Origin: Endozoicomonas numazuensis
GTDB taxonomy: Bacteria; Pseudomonadota; Gammaproteobacteria; Pseudomonadales; Endozoicomonadaceae
Direction of reading: 5' to 3'
Assembly: GCF_000722635.1 (NCBI RefSeq)
Contig: NZ_JOKH01000001.1
Location: 351,845 to 415,844 of the forward strand
DNA length: 64,000 nt
The translations under genes and the position numbers were made by a program. Below, piece after piece: positions 56,559 through 64,000 of this stretch (the stretch's first letter is position 1; every line of letters begins with the position of its first letter). The notes under the pieces are model-generated. The model was not told the origin of the DNA and made no database searches. It was given only the letters and a program-made list of their open reading frames with translations.

Positions 56559-57845
56559 ATGGGGTATCTTACCGCCGGTATTAATCACAGAACTGCACCC
56601 ATAGCCCTCAGGGAACAGGTTGCTTTTTCACCTGAGCAGCTGCCTGAGGCGCTTCAGGACGCCCGCCATTTCATGGGCACTGACGAAGTGGCGATACTGT
56701 CTACCTGTAACCGGACTGAGCTTTACTGCGCCAGTAACGCAGATTATCACAAGGCCCTTGAATGGCTGACTGGCTATCACAACCTGGATCATAAGCTGCT
56801 CGCAGAGCATAGTTACATTCATCACGAAAAGGCAGCAGTCCGCCACATGATGAGAGTGGCCTGCGGCCTCGACTCCATGGTTCTGGGTGAGCCACAGATT
56901 CTCGGCCAGCTCAAATCAGCCTATGCCCAGGCTCAGGAAGCCGGAACCATCGGCTCCCTGCTGTCGAGACTGTTCCAATACTGCTTTACCACGGCCAAAC
57001 AGGTGCGTACCCATACTGCCATTGGCAGGCAGCCCGTTTCTATCGCTTATGCAGCTACCACTCTGGCGCGACAAATCTTTGCCGACCTGTCCGACAACAC
57101 TGCACTGTTAATTGGCGCAGGTGAAACCATTGAACTGGTAGCCAGACACCTGCATCAACAAGGCCTCAGAAAAATCATTGTCGCTAACCGGACAATGAGC
57201 CGTGCTAAATTGCTGGCCGACAAATTTGATGGTAAACCCGCTCTTCTTTCAGACATTCCACACCTCTTGCCTGAAGCGGACATTGTTGTTGCATCAACAG
57301 CCAGCCCTGTTCCCGTGCTTGGCAAGGGCAGTGCAGAAAGAGCCATTAAAAAGCGCAAGCACCGCCCCATGTTTATGGTAGATATTGCCGTACCCCGAGA
57401 CATTGAGCCTGAAGTAGCTGACCTGCCGGACATTTTCCTTTACACCGTTGATGACCTGCATGGCGTTATCCAAGACAACATGCAACAGCGACAGGATGCG
57501 GCAAAAGAAGCCGAATCACTGATTGAAACTGGCGCCTTCGAGTTCATGAGTCAGCTGCGCTCGCTGGACGCTGTCAATGTTTTGCGCAGCTACCGTCAGA
57601 ATACCGAAGCCTTGAGAGATCTCGAGCTGGAAAAGGCCATACTGTCTTTAGCCAACGGCCTGCCTGCTGAACAGGTTCTGACCCAGTTTGCCCGCTCTCT
57701 GACTAACAAGCTCATGCACACACCCAGTGTACAGCTGAAAAAAGCCGCCGCAGAAGGCCAGAACAATCGACTGGAATGGGCCGAAGAGCTACTGGGGATT
57801 CACCGCCGTTACGAAAACCGTGCTAAAGAACCAACCCACTCTTAG
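56559..57845 (+). CDS. hemA: Glutamyl-tRNA reductase
   Basis: 428 residues. Reduces Glu-tRNA to glutamate-1-semialdehyde, first step of haem synthesis. Motifs: ILSTCNRTELY with catalytic Cys (about 50), GLDSMVLGEPQILGQLK (about 104-120), ALLIGAGETIELVARHL (about 188-204) for NADPH and MFMVDIAVPRDIEPEV (about 275). The prfA and prmC genes follow, the standard gammaproteobacterial order. Confidence 0.96.
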   Translation: MGYLTAGINHRTAPIALREQVAFSPEQLPEALQDARHFMGTDEVAILSTCNRTELYCASNADYHKALEWLTGYHNLDHKLLAEHSYIHHEKAAVRHMMRVACGLDSMVLGEPQILGQLKSAYAQAQEAGTIGSLLSRLFQYCFTTAKQVRTHTAIGRQPVSIAYAATTLARQIFADLSDNTALLIGAGETIELVARHLHQQGLRKIIVANRTMSRAKLLADKFDGKPALLSDIPHLLPEADIVVASTASPVPVLGKGSAERAIKKRKHRPMFMVDIAVPRDIEPEVADLPDIFLYTVDDLHGVIQDNMQQRQDAAKEAESLIETGAFEFMSQLRSLDAVNVLRSYRQNTEALRDLELEKAILSLANGLPAEQVLTQFARSLTNKLMHTPSVQLKKAAAEGQNNRLEWAEELLGIHRRYENRAKEPTHS

Positions 57846-57951
57846 CTCTGCAAGACATCACCTCCGTCCGACTAAAGAACAGTCGGAAGTAACCGGCTTT
57901 TTCTGTTTAACCCATCAGGTCCACTCCTGACATAGAATCGATTAAACCCAC

Positions 57952-59043
57952 ATGAAAAATCCAAACCTGGCCAGTCTAAGTGCCAAACTTGAAACCCTGC
58001 TGGAGCGTTTTGAGGAAATCGGCGCTCTGCTCAGCGACCCCGAAGTCATTGGCAATCAGGATAAGTTCCGCAAGCTATCCAAGGAGTATGCCGAGCTCGA
58101 GCCTGTCGTCAACGCATACCGTGAGTACGACCAGATTCAGAAAGACCTGGAAGATGCTAAAGCCATGCTGGACGACCCTGAAATGGCCGACCTGGCTGAG
58201 GAAGAGATCCAGAGCTGCGAAGAACAGCTACCCCCTCTGGCTCAAGAGTTACAACTATTACTTTTGCCTAAAGACCCCAGAGACACCAACAACACTTTTC
58301 TGGAAATTCGCGCGGGCACGGGCGGTGATGAAGCTGCCATTTTCGCCGGAGACCTTTTCCGGATGTACTCCCGCTATGCCGAGAAACGCGGCTGGAAAAT
58401 CGAAGTGATCAGTGCCAATGACGGCGAACATGGTGGCTACAAAGAAATCATTTCCCGCATTGTTGGCAACAATGTGTTTGGTCAACTGAAGTTTGAATCT
58501 GGTGCTCACCGGGTACAGAGAGTCCCTGAAACAGAATCCCAGGGACGTATACATACTTCAGCCTGTACCGTTGCCATTATGGCCGAACCAGACGAGCAGG
58601 AAGCCATCGAGATCAAAAAGGAAGACTTGAGAGTCGACACCTATCGTTCATCCGGTGCCGGTGGACAGCACGTAAACACCACCGACTCAGCCATTCGACT
58701 GACTCACCTGCCCACTGGCATTGTGGTTGAATGCCAGGACGAACGCTCGCAACATAAAAACCGGGCCAAGGCCATGACTCTGCTTTCTGCAAAGCTGCAA
58801 GACGCCCAGGAAATGGCGGCTGCCAAAGAGATCAGTGATACCCGCAAAAGCCTGGTCGGTAGCGGTGATCGCTCAGAGCGCATCAGGACCTATAACTACC
58901 CTCAGGGTCGAGTAACGGATCACCGTATCAATCTGACCCTGTATAAGCTGCCTGAAATTATCGAAGGCGATCTGGATCCTGTGATTAATCCTCTTCTTCA
59001 GCAACACCAGGCCGACCTGCTGACAGGCTTATCGGATGAGTAG
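57952..59043 (+). CDS. prfA: Peptide chain release factor 1
   Basis: 363 residues. The GGQ motif is in [20 protein letters not shown] (about 228-247, GGQ at about 233-235), and the stop-codon recognition zone contains a PxT-type segment. It ends translation at UAA and UAG. prmC, which methylates its GGQ glutamine, overlaps it by eight bases. Confidence 0.97.
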   Translation: MKNPNLASLSAKLETLLERFEEIGALLSDPEVIGNQDKFRKLSKEYAELEPVVNAYREYDQIQKDLEDAKAMLDDPEMADLAEEEIQSCEEQLPPLAQELQLLLLPKDPRDTNNTFLEIRAGTGGDEAAIFAGDLFRMYSRYAEKRGWKIEVISANDGEHGGYKEIISRIVGNNVFGQLKFESGAHRVQRVPETESQGRIHTSACTVAIMAEPDEQEAIEIKKEDLRVDTYRSSGAGGQHVNTTDSAIRLTHLPTGIVVECQDERSQHKNRAKAMTLLSAKLQDAQEMAAAKEISDTRKSLVGSGDRSERIRTYNYPQGRVTDHRINLTLYKLPEIIEGDLDPVINPLLQQHQADLLTGLSDE

Positions 59044-59905
59044 CCCAATGAGCAGGATTGACCGAACCCTCAGTGAGGCGACCCAGCGCCTCACTGACAG
59101 CCACTCTGCTCGGAGGGAACAAAGCAACACAGCTCGCCTGGACGCTGAAGTTCTGCTTTGCCATGTATTGGATAAACCATACAGTTATCTGTTTACCTGG
59201 CCTGAAAGAGAACTGACACCAGAACAACTCAAACAGTTTGAGTCACTGCTGGCACAACGAATAAAAGGCACACCTGTCGCTTATATCACAGGTGAAAAAG
59301 AGTTCTGGAGCCTGAAACTTAAAGTTTCTCCCTCTGTATTGATCCCCAGACCTGATACTGAGCTATTGGTTGAACTGGCACTCTCCATGCCGCTTTCAAA
59401 TCAGGCAATCGTTGCTGATCTCGGGACCGGCAGTGGCGCCATTGCTTTGGCCATGGCTATTGAGAGACCAGAATGGACTGTCATTGGCGTTGACCGACTG
59501 CCCGAACCAGTGTCTTCGGCAAAAGAAAATGCAATTCTGAACCGGATTAACAATGCGACTTTTACTGAAGGGAACTGGTGCGCCCCATTGCCCGACCAGC
59601 TCGACATGATCGTGAGCAACCCGCCGTATATTCGAGAGGATGACGAGCATCTTTCTCAGGGCGATGTACAGTTTGAACCCAGATCGGCACTGACCGCTGG
59701 CAAAGACGGTCTTGATGATATTCGAATCATCAGTCAGCAGGCTATCCAGAAACTTCGCTCAGGTGGTTGGTTACTCTTTGAGCACGGCTATGATCAAGGC
59801 ATGGATATACGCGTTATATTAGAGGCTGAAGGATTTACCCACACCAGTACAAGACAAGACCTGTCTAAGAAGGATCGCGTTACTCTGGCGCAGAAACCCC
59901 TGTGA
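59036..59905 (+). CDS. prmC: Release factor glutamine methyltransferase
   Basis: 289 residues from the ATG inside the prfA stop region. SAM site [16 protein letters not shown] (about 122-137) and substrate motif [13 protein letters not shown] (about 192-204, NPPY). Methylates the GGQ glutamine of release factors 1 and 2. Confidence 0.95.
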   Translation: MSSPMSRIDRTLSEATQRLTDSHSARREQSNTARLDAEVLLCHVLDKPYSYLFTWPERELTPEQLKQFESLLAQRIKGTPVAYITGEKEFWSLKLKVSPSVLIPRPDTELLVELALSMPLSNQAIVADLGTGSGAIALAMAIERPEWTVIGVDRLPEPVSSAKENAILNRINNATFTEGNWCAPLPDQLDMIVSNPPYIREDDEHLSQGDVQFEPRSALTAGKDGLDDIRIISQQAIQKLRSGGWLLFEHGYDQGMDIRVILEAEGFTHTSTRQDLSKKDRVTLAQKPL

Positions 59906-59946
59906 ATTCTTATTGATGAGAACAATAGCTCCATCTTGCACACAAC

Positions 59947-60084
59947 TATACCCATTGGATTTCAAGATGCTACTAGTAGGTAGTAGGCGACAAGTGAGCG
60001 AAGCCCTGTAAGCCTACAAGTAGTAGGTGATCAGGGTGAGCGAACGCTGGCAACAACGTAGCATCTTGAAAGGCGATGGGTATA
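59947..60084. repeat. MITE with tatacccat...gatttcaagatgct ends, full copy, 138 bp
   Basis: Terminal inverted repeats tatacccattggatttcaag at the left and its complement-like cttgaaaggcgatgggtata at the right. The inner part has repeated gtaggtagtagg and a gtgagcgaa segment. A truncated copy is at 41091 and a diverged copy at 61841. No coding capacity. Confidence 0.85.
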
Positions 60085-60273
60085 TCAGTCAAACCACCAA
60101 AAACTCAGTATAATCTCAGATAATACTGTAAATTAATCATCTGCAGATTGGCGAACTGCATACAATTTCGATAAGCTTCCGCCCATTCAACCGCTCTCAA
60201 AAAAATCCTACAGGAGTCCGCCTGACTTTTGCCTATGACATTGTCTTAAGCACGGTGGCCTCTGGATGAGGGT

Positions 60274-60439
60274 GCGTTGACAATTAATCATGAATGCTCC
60301 GTGAAGGGCCCTCCGGGTGCTCCACATACTGGTCATTTACTGCGTCAGCGCTTGTTTGATGTAGAGAAACTACACCAGCATAAGCCTTTCCTGCACCTCC
60401 TTTACGGCAGCACTGAGCCCATGAATTAATTGTCAACGC
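60274..60439. repeat. Second inverted-repeat element, 166 bp, upstream of nhaA
   Basis: Perfect 15-bp ends gcgttgacaattaat / attaattgtcaacgc, continued by catg on both sides with a one-base shift. The interior (gggccctccgggtgctcc and so on) has no convincing gene. It is unrelated in sequence to the other two repeat families. It sits 48 bp before the nhaA start. Confidence 0.75.
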
Positions 60440-60486
60440 GCCCTGGTAGAGTCTGCTCGTCCATTTGAATTTCTTCGGAAGAATCC

Positions 60487-61665
60487 ATGCACCTAAGAAG
60501 GTTCCAGCAATTTTTGTATCAGGAGTATGCCGTTGGCGTGCTGTTGATAATTGCTGCTGCACTGGCGATGTTTGCCGCCAACTCCCCTCTTGCAGGCCTT
60601 TACGACCTGTTTCTCCAAACCCCTGTTCGCTTTGCAGTGGGCCCACTGGATATCCACAAACCCATGTTATTGTGGATAAACGACGGGCTCATGGCCATTT
60701 TCTTCCTGTTAATCGGGCTGGAAGTGAAATATGAAGTCATGAAAGGAGACCTGAGCACGCCCGCCCAGATAGCTCTTCCCGGTTTTGCGGCTGTAGGCGG
60801 CATGGTGATTCCTGCCCTGATTTATGCTGCTCTCAACTTTACCGATCCTGCAGCTCTCAAAGGCTGGGCCATTCCTGCAGCAACAGATATTGCTTTTGCT
60901 GTTGGTGTGCTGGCACTGCTGGGTAAAAGGGTTCCACCCGCCCTGAAAATTTTCTTGCTGGCACTGGCCATTCTTGATGATCTGGGTGCCATTATCATTA
61001 TTGCCTTGTTTTACACCAGTGACCTGTCTATTACATCAATGATTCTGGGCTCCATTTTTGTGGGTATGCTGGCTATCATGAACCGAATGGGGGTCACCAA
61101 GACCACACCCTACCTAATCATTGGTGCGCTGCTCTGGATATGCGTCTTGAAATCGGGCGTTCATGCCACACTGGCAGGTGTCATTCTGGCGCTAACCATT
61201 CCTCTGGACCTTAGAGACAGTCGTGGACGCTCTCCTTTGAAAAAGCTTCAGCATCAGCTCCACGGCAAAGTGAACTATTTTATTCTCCCCATCTTCGCAT
61301 TTGCTAATGCCGGGCTGGAACTGTCACCTGAGCAAGTGGCAACATTAGCAGACCCTATTCCTCTGGGTATTATGCTAGGCCTGTTTGTAGGCAAGCAGCT
61401 CGGTGTTTTCAGCTTTTGCTGGCTGGCTATCAAAACCGGAATAGCCAAAATGCCAACTGATACCAACTGGATTCAACTTTATGGACTCGCCATGCTCTGC
61501 GGTATTGGCTTTACCATGAGTTTATTCATTGGCTCACTGGCCTTTGAAAATGATCCACAGTTCCTGTCGACCGATCGGATAGGTATTCTTGCTGGCTCAT
61601 TCCTTTCTGCTGTTGTCGGCTATCTCGTACTGTTTAAAGCAGGCGGAAAAAAGCAGGCATCCTGA
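60487..61665 (+). CDS. nhaA: Na+/H+ antiporter NhaA
   Basis: 392 residues, about 12 spans. Exchanges protons for sodium to keep internal pH and sodium low, fitting a marine habitat. Motifs: NDGLMAIFFLLIGLEVKYEV (about 70-89), the ion-binding AIPAATDIAFAVGVLALLG (in part) and ALAILDDLGAIIIIALFY (two Asp, about 163-164). The ribosome site is cggaag. The 166-bp repeat element is close upstream and could carry the promoter. Confidence 0.95.
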   Translation: MHLRRFQQFLYQEYAVGVLLIIAAALAMFAANSPLAGLYDLFLQTPVRFAVGPLDIHKPMLLWINDGLMAIFFLLIGLEVKYEVMKGDLSTPAQIALPGFAAVGGMVIPALIYAALNFTDPAALKGWAIPAATDIAFAVGVLALLGKRVPPALKIFLLALAILDDLGAIIIIALFYTSDLSITSMILGSIFVGMLAIMNRMGVTKTTPYLIIGALLWICVLKSGVHATLAGVILALTIPLDLRDSRGRSPLKKLQHQLHGKVNYFILPIFAFANAGLELSPEQVATLADPIPLGIMLGLFVGKQLGVFSFCWLAIKTGIAKMPTDTNWIQLYGLAMLCGIGFTMSLFIGSLAFENDPQFLSTDRIGILAGSFLSAVVGYLVLFKAGGKKQAS

Positions 61666-61840
61666 GATCACTTGCAGCTTTCTCATACTGGAAAGCTGCA
61701 TTCCCCCGATGCTCTCGTTTGGTTATACTCCCGTAGCTCTAACCTAAACTCAAACGACCATAGGCGATAGAAAAATACTTCATCGTCTATGGCAATGAAA
61801 AATTTCCAGGAGCCGGTCGGATCTAAGCTTCAATTTTGTA

Positions 61841-61957
61841 ACCCCGTGGATTTCAAGATGCTACCTTCAGTCGCCCAGACACAGGAGCTTATAAAGAGTA
61901 AGTGGCCGGAGTGAACGTGCGATGACCAGAACAGGGCATCTTGAAAAACAATGGGGA
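61841..61957. repeat. Diverged copy of the gatttcaagatgc MITE family
   Basis: Left end accccgtggatttcaagatgc and right end gcatcttgaaaaacaatgggg are inverted repeats of the same type as the copy at 59947. The interior (cagtcgcccagacacagg...) differs. It ends 46 bp before the hemH start. Confidence 0.75.
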
Positions 61958-62003
61958 TCGCTGTCTTAAATCCGACCAACTCCAGGGTAGACAGGAAGTA
62001 GGG

Positions 62004-63026
62004 ATGAAAAATACCGGAGCATTGCTGGTTAATCTGGGGTCACCCGATAGCCCCCATGAACATGATGTACGAAACTATCTGAATGATTTTTTGATGGATG
62101 GCCACGTCATCGACATGCCCTGGCTGGTTCGACGTCTGATTGTCAGCTTGTTTGTTCTGCCCAAAAGACCGGCCCAGTCTGCCAAAGCCTATGCGTCTGT
62201 CTGGACTGAAAAAGGCTCCCCCCTGATCAGTATCAGTAAAGACCTGCAAGAAGAAGTGCAAAAGCTAACCACTATGCCAGTTGAGCTGGCCATGAGGTAC
62301 GGCAAACCCGATATGGAAAGCGCACTGGTCAGGCTGGCCAGCAAACCTGAAATCAAGGAAGTTTTGCTATTCCCTCTCTACCCTCATTACGCCATGTCTA
62401 CTGTCAAAACAGTGGTTGAGAGAGCTGAAAAAATCATAAGCACACACAAACTCCCGGTAACTTTAAAAGTACACCCGGTGTTTTATGATCACAATGCCTA
62501 TATTGAAGCACTGGTTGAAAGCGCCAAAGATTATCTGGAAAAAGAATTTGATCACATCGTTTTCAGCTACCATGGAGTGCCAGAAAGGCATATTCGCAAA
62601 GATGATTGCACGGGCTCACACTGCTTACAATCAGACGACTGTTGTCAGAAAGCTTCTCCTGCACACCAGACCTGCTATCGACATCAGGTCTATAGAACCA
62701 CTGCCTGCTTTGTAGAAAAAGCCGATATTCCCGTAGACAAATACACTGTCGCCTTCCAGTCCAGATTAGGAAGAGATAAGTGGTTGGAGCCATCCACCAG
62801 CAGCATTATAAAATCACTGGCACAGCAAGGAATAAAAAAGGTTCTGGTGATCTGTCCAGCATTTGTTGCTGACTGTCTGGAAACTCTGGAAGAAATTGGA
62901 ATGGAGGCCAAAGAAGATTTCATAACCGCTGGCGGTGAATCTCTGGAGTTAATCCCCTGTCTGAACACTCACCCTGCCTGGACAAAGCTTGTCACCCACT
63001 GGCTGGAGAAGCCGCTTCAGAACTAA
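62004..63026 (+). CDS. hemH: Ferrochelatase
   Basis: 340 residues from the ATG at 62004, with aggaag upstream; the longer frame starts inside a repeat element. Inserts ferrous iron into protoporphyrin IX. Motifs: GALLVNLGSPDSPHEHDVRN (about 5-24), LLFPLYPHYAMST, FSYHGVPERHIRKDD with catalytic His (about 190), and VAFQSRLGRDKWLEPST. Cysteines DCTGSHCLQSDDCC could be a surface cluster. The end-product enzyme of the haem pathway begun by hemA in this window. Confidence 0.95.
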   Translation: MKNTGALLVNLGSPDSPHEHDVRNYLNDFLMDGHVIDMPWLVRRLIVSLFVLPKRPAQSAKAYASVWTEKGSPLISISKDLQEEVQKLTTMPVELAMRYGKPDMESALVRLASKPEIKEVLLFPLYPHYAMSTVKTVVERAEKIISTHKLPVTLKVHPVFYDHNAYIEALVESAKDYLEKEFDHIVFSYHGVPERHIRKDDCTGSHCLQSDDCCQKASPAHQTCYRHQVYRTTACFVEKADIPVDKYTVAFQSRLGRDKWLEPSTSSIIKSLAQQGIKKVLVICPAFVADCLETLEEIGMEAKEDFITAGGESLELIPCLNTHPAWTKLVTHWLEKPLQN

Positions 63027-63035
63027 CTTTTGAGT

Positions 63036-63069
63036 GAACCCGGCTCCTGTTCTAAAGAGTGCCGGGTTC
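63036..63069. terminator. Hairpin between convergent hemH and the YajG-like gene
   Basis: gaacccggc pairs with gccgggttc around a 16-base loop; no T-run. Confidence 0.55.
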
Positions 63070-63075
63070 GCCAAT

Positions 63076-63645
63076 TCACCCCTGATTCAGAAAGCTAGTT
63101 AGTCCAGGATCTGCCAGCGACCGACTCAAAACATCACTCAGCACTTTATCAATCAGCTCTTCATTTTTATCATCAGAAGGCGCTTTGGGTACACGCTCAC
63201 TGATTTCACTGGAGTATACCCCCTCAAAACTCTGACCATTCTTTATAACCCTGGCCCGAATTTTTGCACTCAGATCAACCTGAGTAATGTAACTGCCTTC
63301 AGGAACACGGTACTCCAAGCTATCCAGGTACACCTGGAATTGGGGCACTTCCTCAGACTCTGTAACTCTTAACCCCATTTCACGCAAGCCCAACTCTACA
63401 GAAGAGCGAATAGCCAGAGCTAACCGATCATTAGTGGTGATCGCATTGGTACTCGAGTAGACTCCCCCCCTATTGCCAAGAGACCGGGACAACCTTTCAT
63501 CATAAACAGTGACACTGACCGTTCCCTGCAACTGCTTAATGGGCTTTTCCACGGCGATTCTGGGGTTTACATCCACTTCCTGAGGGCTCAGGGCGCACCC
63601 GCCCAGCGCAAGGGCTCCCAGCAAAATGACTGACGCTTTTTTCAT
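63076..63645 (-). CDS. YajG-family lipoprotein
   Basis: 189 residues with a lipobox LGGC (Cys about 17). The segments VSVTVYDERLSRSLGNRGG (about 46), AIRSSVELGLREMGLRV and LDSLEYRVPEGSYITQVDLSAKI (in part) match the YajG lipoprotein family, outer-membrane associated and of unknown function. It converges on hemH. Confidence 0.85.
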   Translation of the reverse strand: MKKASVILLGALALGGCALSPQEVDVNPRIAVEKPIKQLQGTVSVTVYDERLSRSLGNRGGVYSSTNAITTNDRLALAIRSSVELGLREMGLRVTESEEVPQFQVYLDSLEYRVPEGSYITQVDLSAKIRARVIKNGQSFEGVYSSEISERVPKAPSDDKNEELIDKVLSDVLSRSLADPGLTSFLNQG

Positions 63646-64000
63646 GAGTCCGGCTATCCTTTGATGGGTAAGATACCCATGACGAAAGAAAAGAATGATA
63701 CGTAGTTAATCAGCCGAGGCCGTTAATTAAAATATTTTCATAAGAATTCTCGACCTGAATCCTATCCAGTCTCGAAAACTGGATCAACCAACTTGGCAAA
63801 GCGGTTCATAGAAGATATAGTGCGATCTACAGAATCCATAAAATAACTTTTACGTTGATTCAGAAAGATGAATGTGGTCACGAAACACCAGCCCGGACAC
63901 ATCCAGGCCTCTGACAATAGCAACAGCAATATGCGGGTAACCACTTCCCGTAGTACTGTAGTGTTCACTCCCAAATCTATCTTTCGCCCTGCCCTTCTAC
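63646..64000. other. Window end, no supported gene
   Basis: Open frames here (for example 63762-63974, minus) have no ribosome site or recognisable family. A partial gene may continue beyond the window. Confidence 0.35.

Noticed and set aside
60284-60646. A 120-aa minus-strand frame across the repeat element and the nhaA start
   Set aside because: It is made mostly of the inverted-repeat element and the antisense of nhaA.
61941-62003. Longer N terminus for ferrochelatase
   Set aside because: It begins with TTG inside a repeat element, while the ATG at 62004 has a good ribosome site and the family's usual start.
63762-63974. A 70-aa minus-strand frame near the window end
   Set aside because: No ribosome site and no family; composition does not look coding. 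A partial gene beyond the window cannot be excluded.

Overview
The window reads as a chromosomal segment of a marine gammaproteobacterium of the Oceanospirillales type, and an Endozoicomonas-like host-associated bacterium is my best guess. The basis is gene order and protein character: the block hemA-prfA-prmC beside lolB-ispE-tRNA(Gln)-prs-rplY-pth, and the block upp-uraA-hpt near a PA4642-family gene, both follow the order known from Pseudomonas and relatives. Moderate GC, many short palindromic repeats, decaying genes and eukaryote-facing secreted proteins fit a symbiont. The assignment is inference, because no rRNA gene is present.

Layout. Positions 1-4700 hold a decaying small secreted gene, a long palindromic repeat, a secreted phosphodiesterase of the endonuclease/exonuclease/phosphatase superfamily, a putative papain/LRAT-like protein and a solitary enolase. 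Positions 5300-11800 carry an AbgT-type transporter, a complete ISL3-family insertion sequence with its 8-bp target duplication, a Crp/Fnr regulator, an aldehyde dehydrogenase broken by one in-frame stop, and a STAS-domain protein. Positions 12100-15200 are nucleobase salvage (uraA, a frameshifted small membrane gene, upp, hpt). Positions 15200-24960 mix a charged coiled-coil protein, an amino-acid permease, a rhodanese, alkaline phosphatase, fabV, nemA and two internally deleted genes. Positions 25100-32300 have two paralogous YadA-stalk-like secreted proteins, cytochromes b562 and b561, a GH25 lysozyme with an overlapping membrane-protein gene, and a hydrolase-cupin pair. Positions 32500-36100 form a zinc-related ABC locus (ZrgA type). 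Positions 36160-40700 hold a spondin-domain protein, cardiolipin synthase, a TSUP permease and a tandemly duplicated tRNA(Gln)-tRNA(Met) pair.

The most interesting part is 43001-48843, a compact seven-gene operon that looks like a complete arsenosugar biosynthesis pathway: a TIGR04282-type glycosyltransferase, the arsenite methyltransferase ArsM, a radical SAM protein, a low-molecular-weight-phosphatase-type arsenate reductase, an MTA-phosphorylase-like enzyme, a TIGR04283-type glycosyltransferase, and a D-Ala-D-Ala-ligase-like ATP-grasp enzyme. It sits between pth and ychF, which are normally neighbours, so it was probably inserted there. The logical chain is arsenate reduction, methylation, adenosylation by the radical SAM enzyme, removal of adenine, then glycosyl transfer. 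The ATP-grasp enzyme and the unusual radical SAM protein are the unexplained members.

From 49381 to the end the genes are conserved housekeeping (pth, rplY, prs, ispE, lolB, a TPR lipoprotein, hemA, prfA, prmC, nhaA, hemH, a YajG-like lipoprotein), interleaved with miniature inverted-repeat elements. One of these families has a third, truncated copy that breaks a secreted-protein gene at 40992-41553. I saw no CRISPR array, prophage or rRNA gene.
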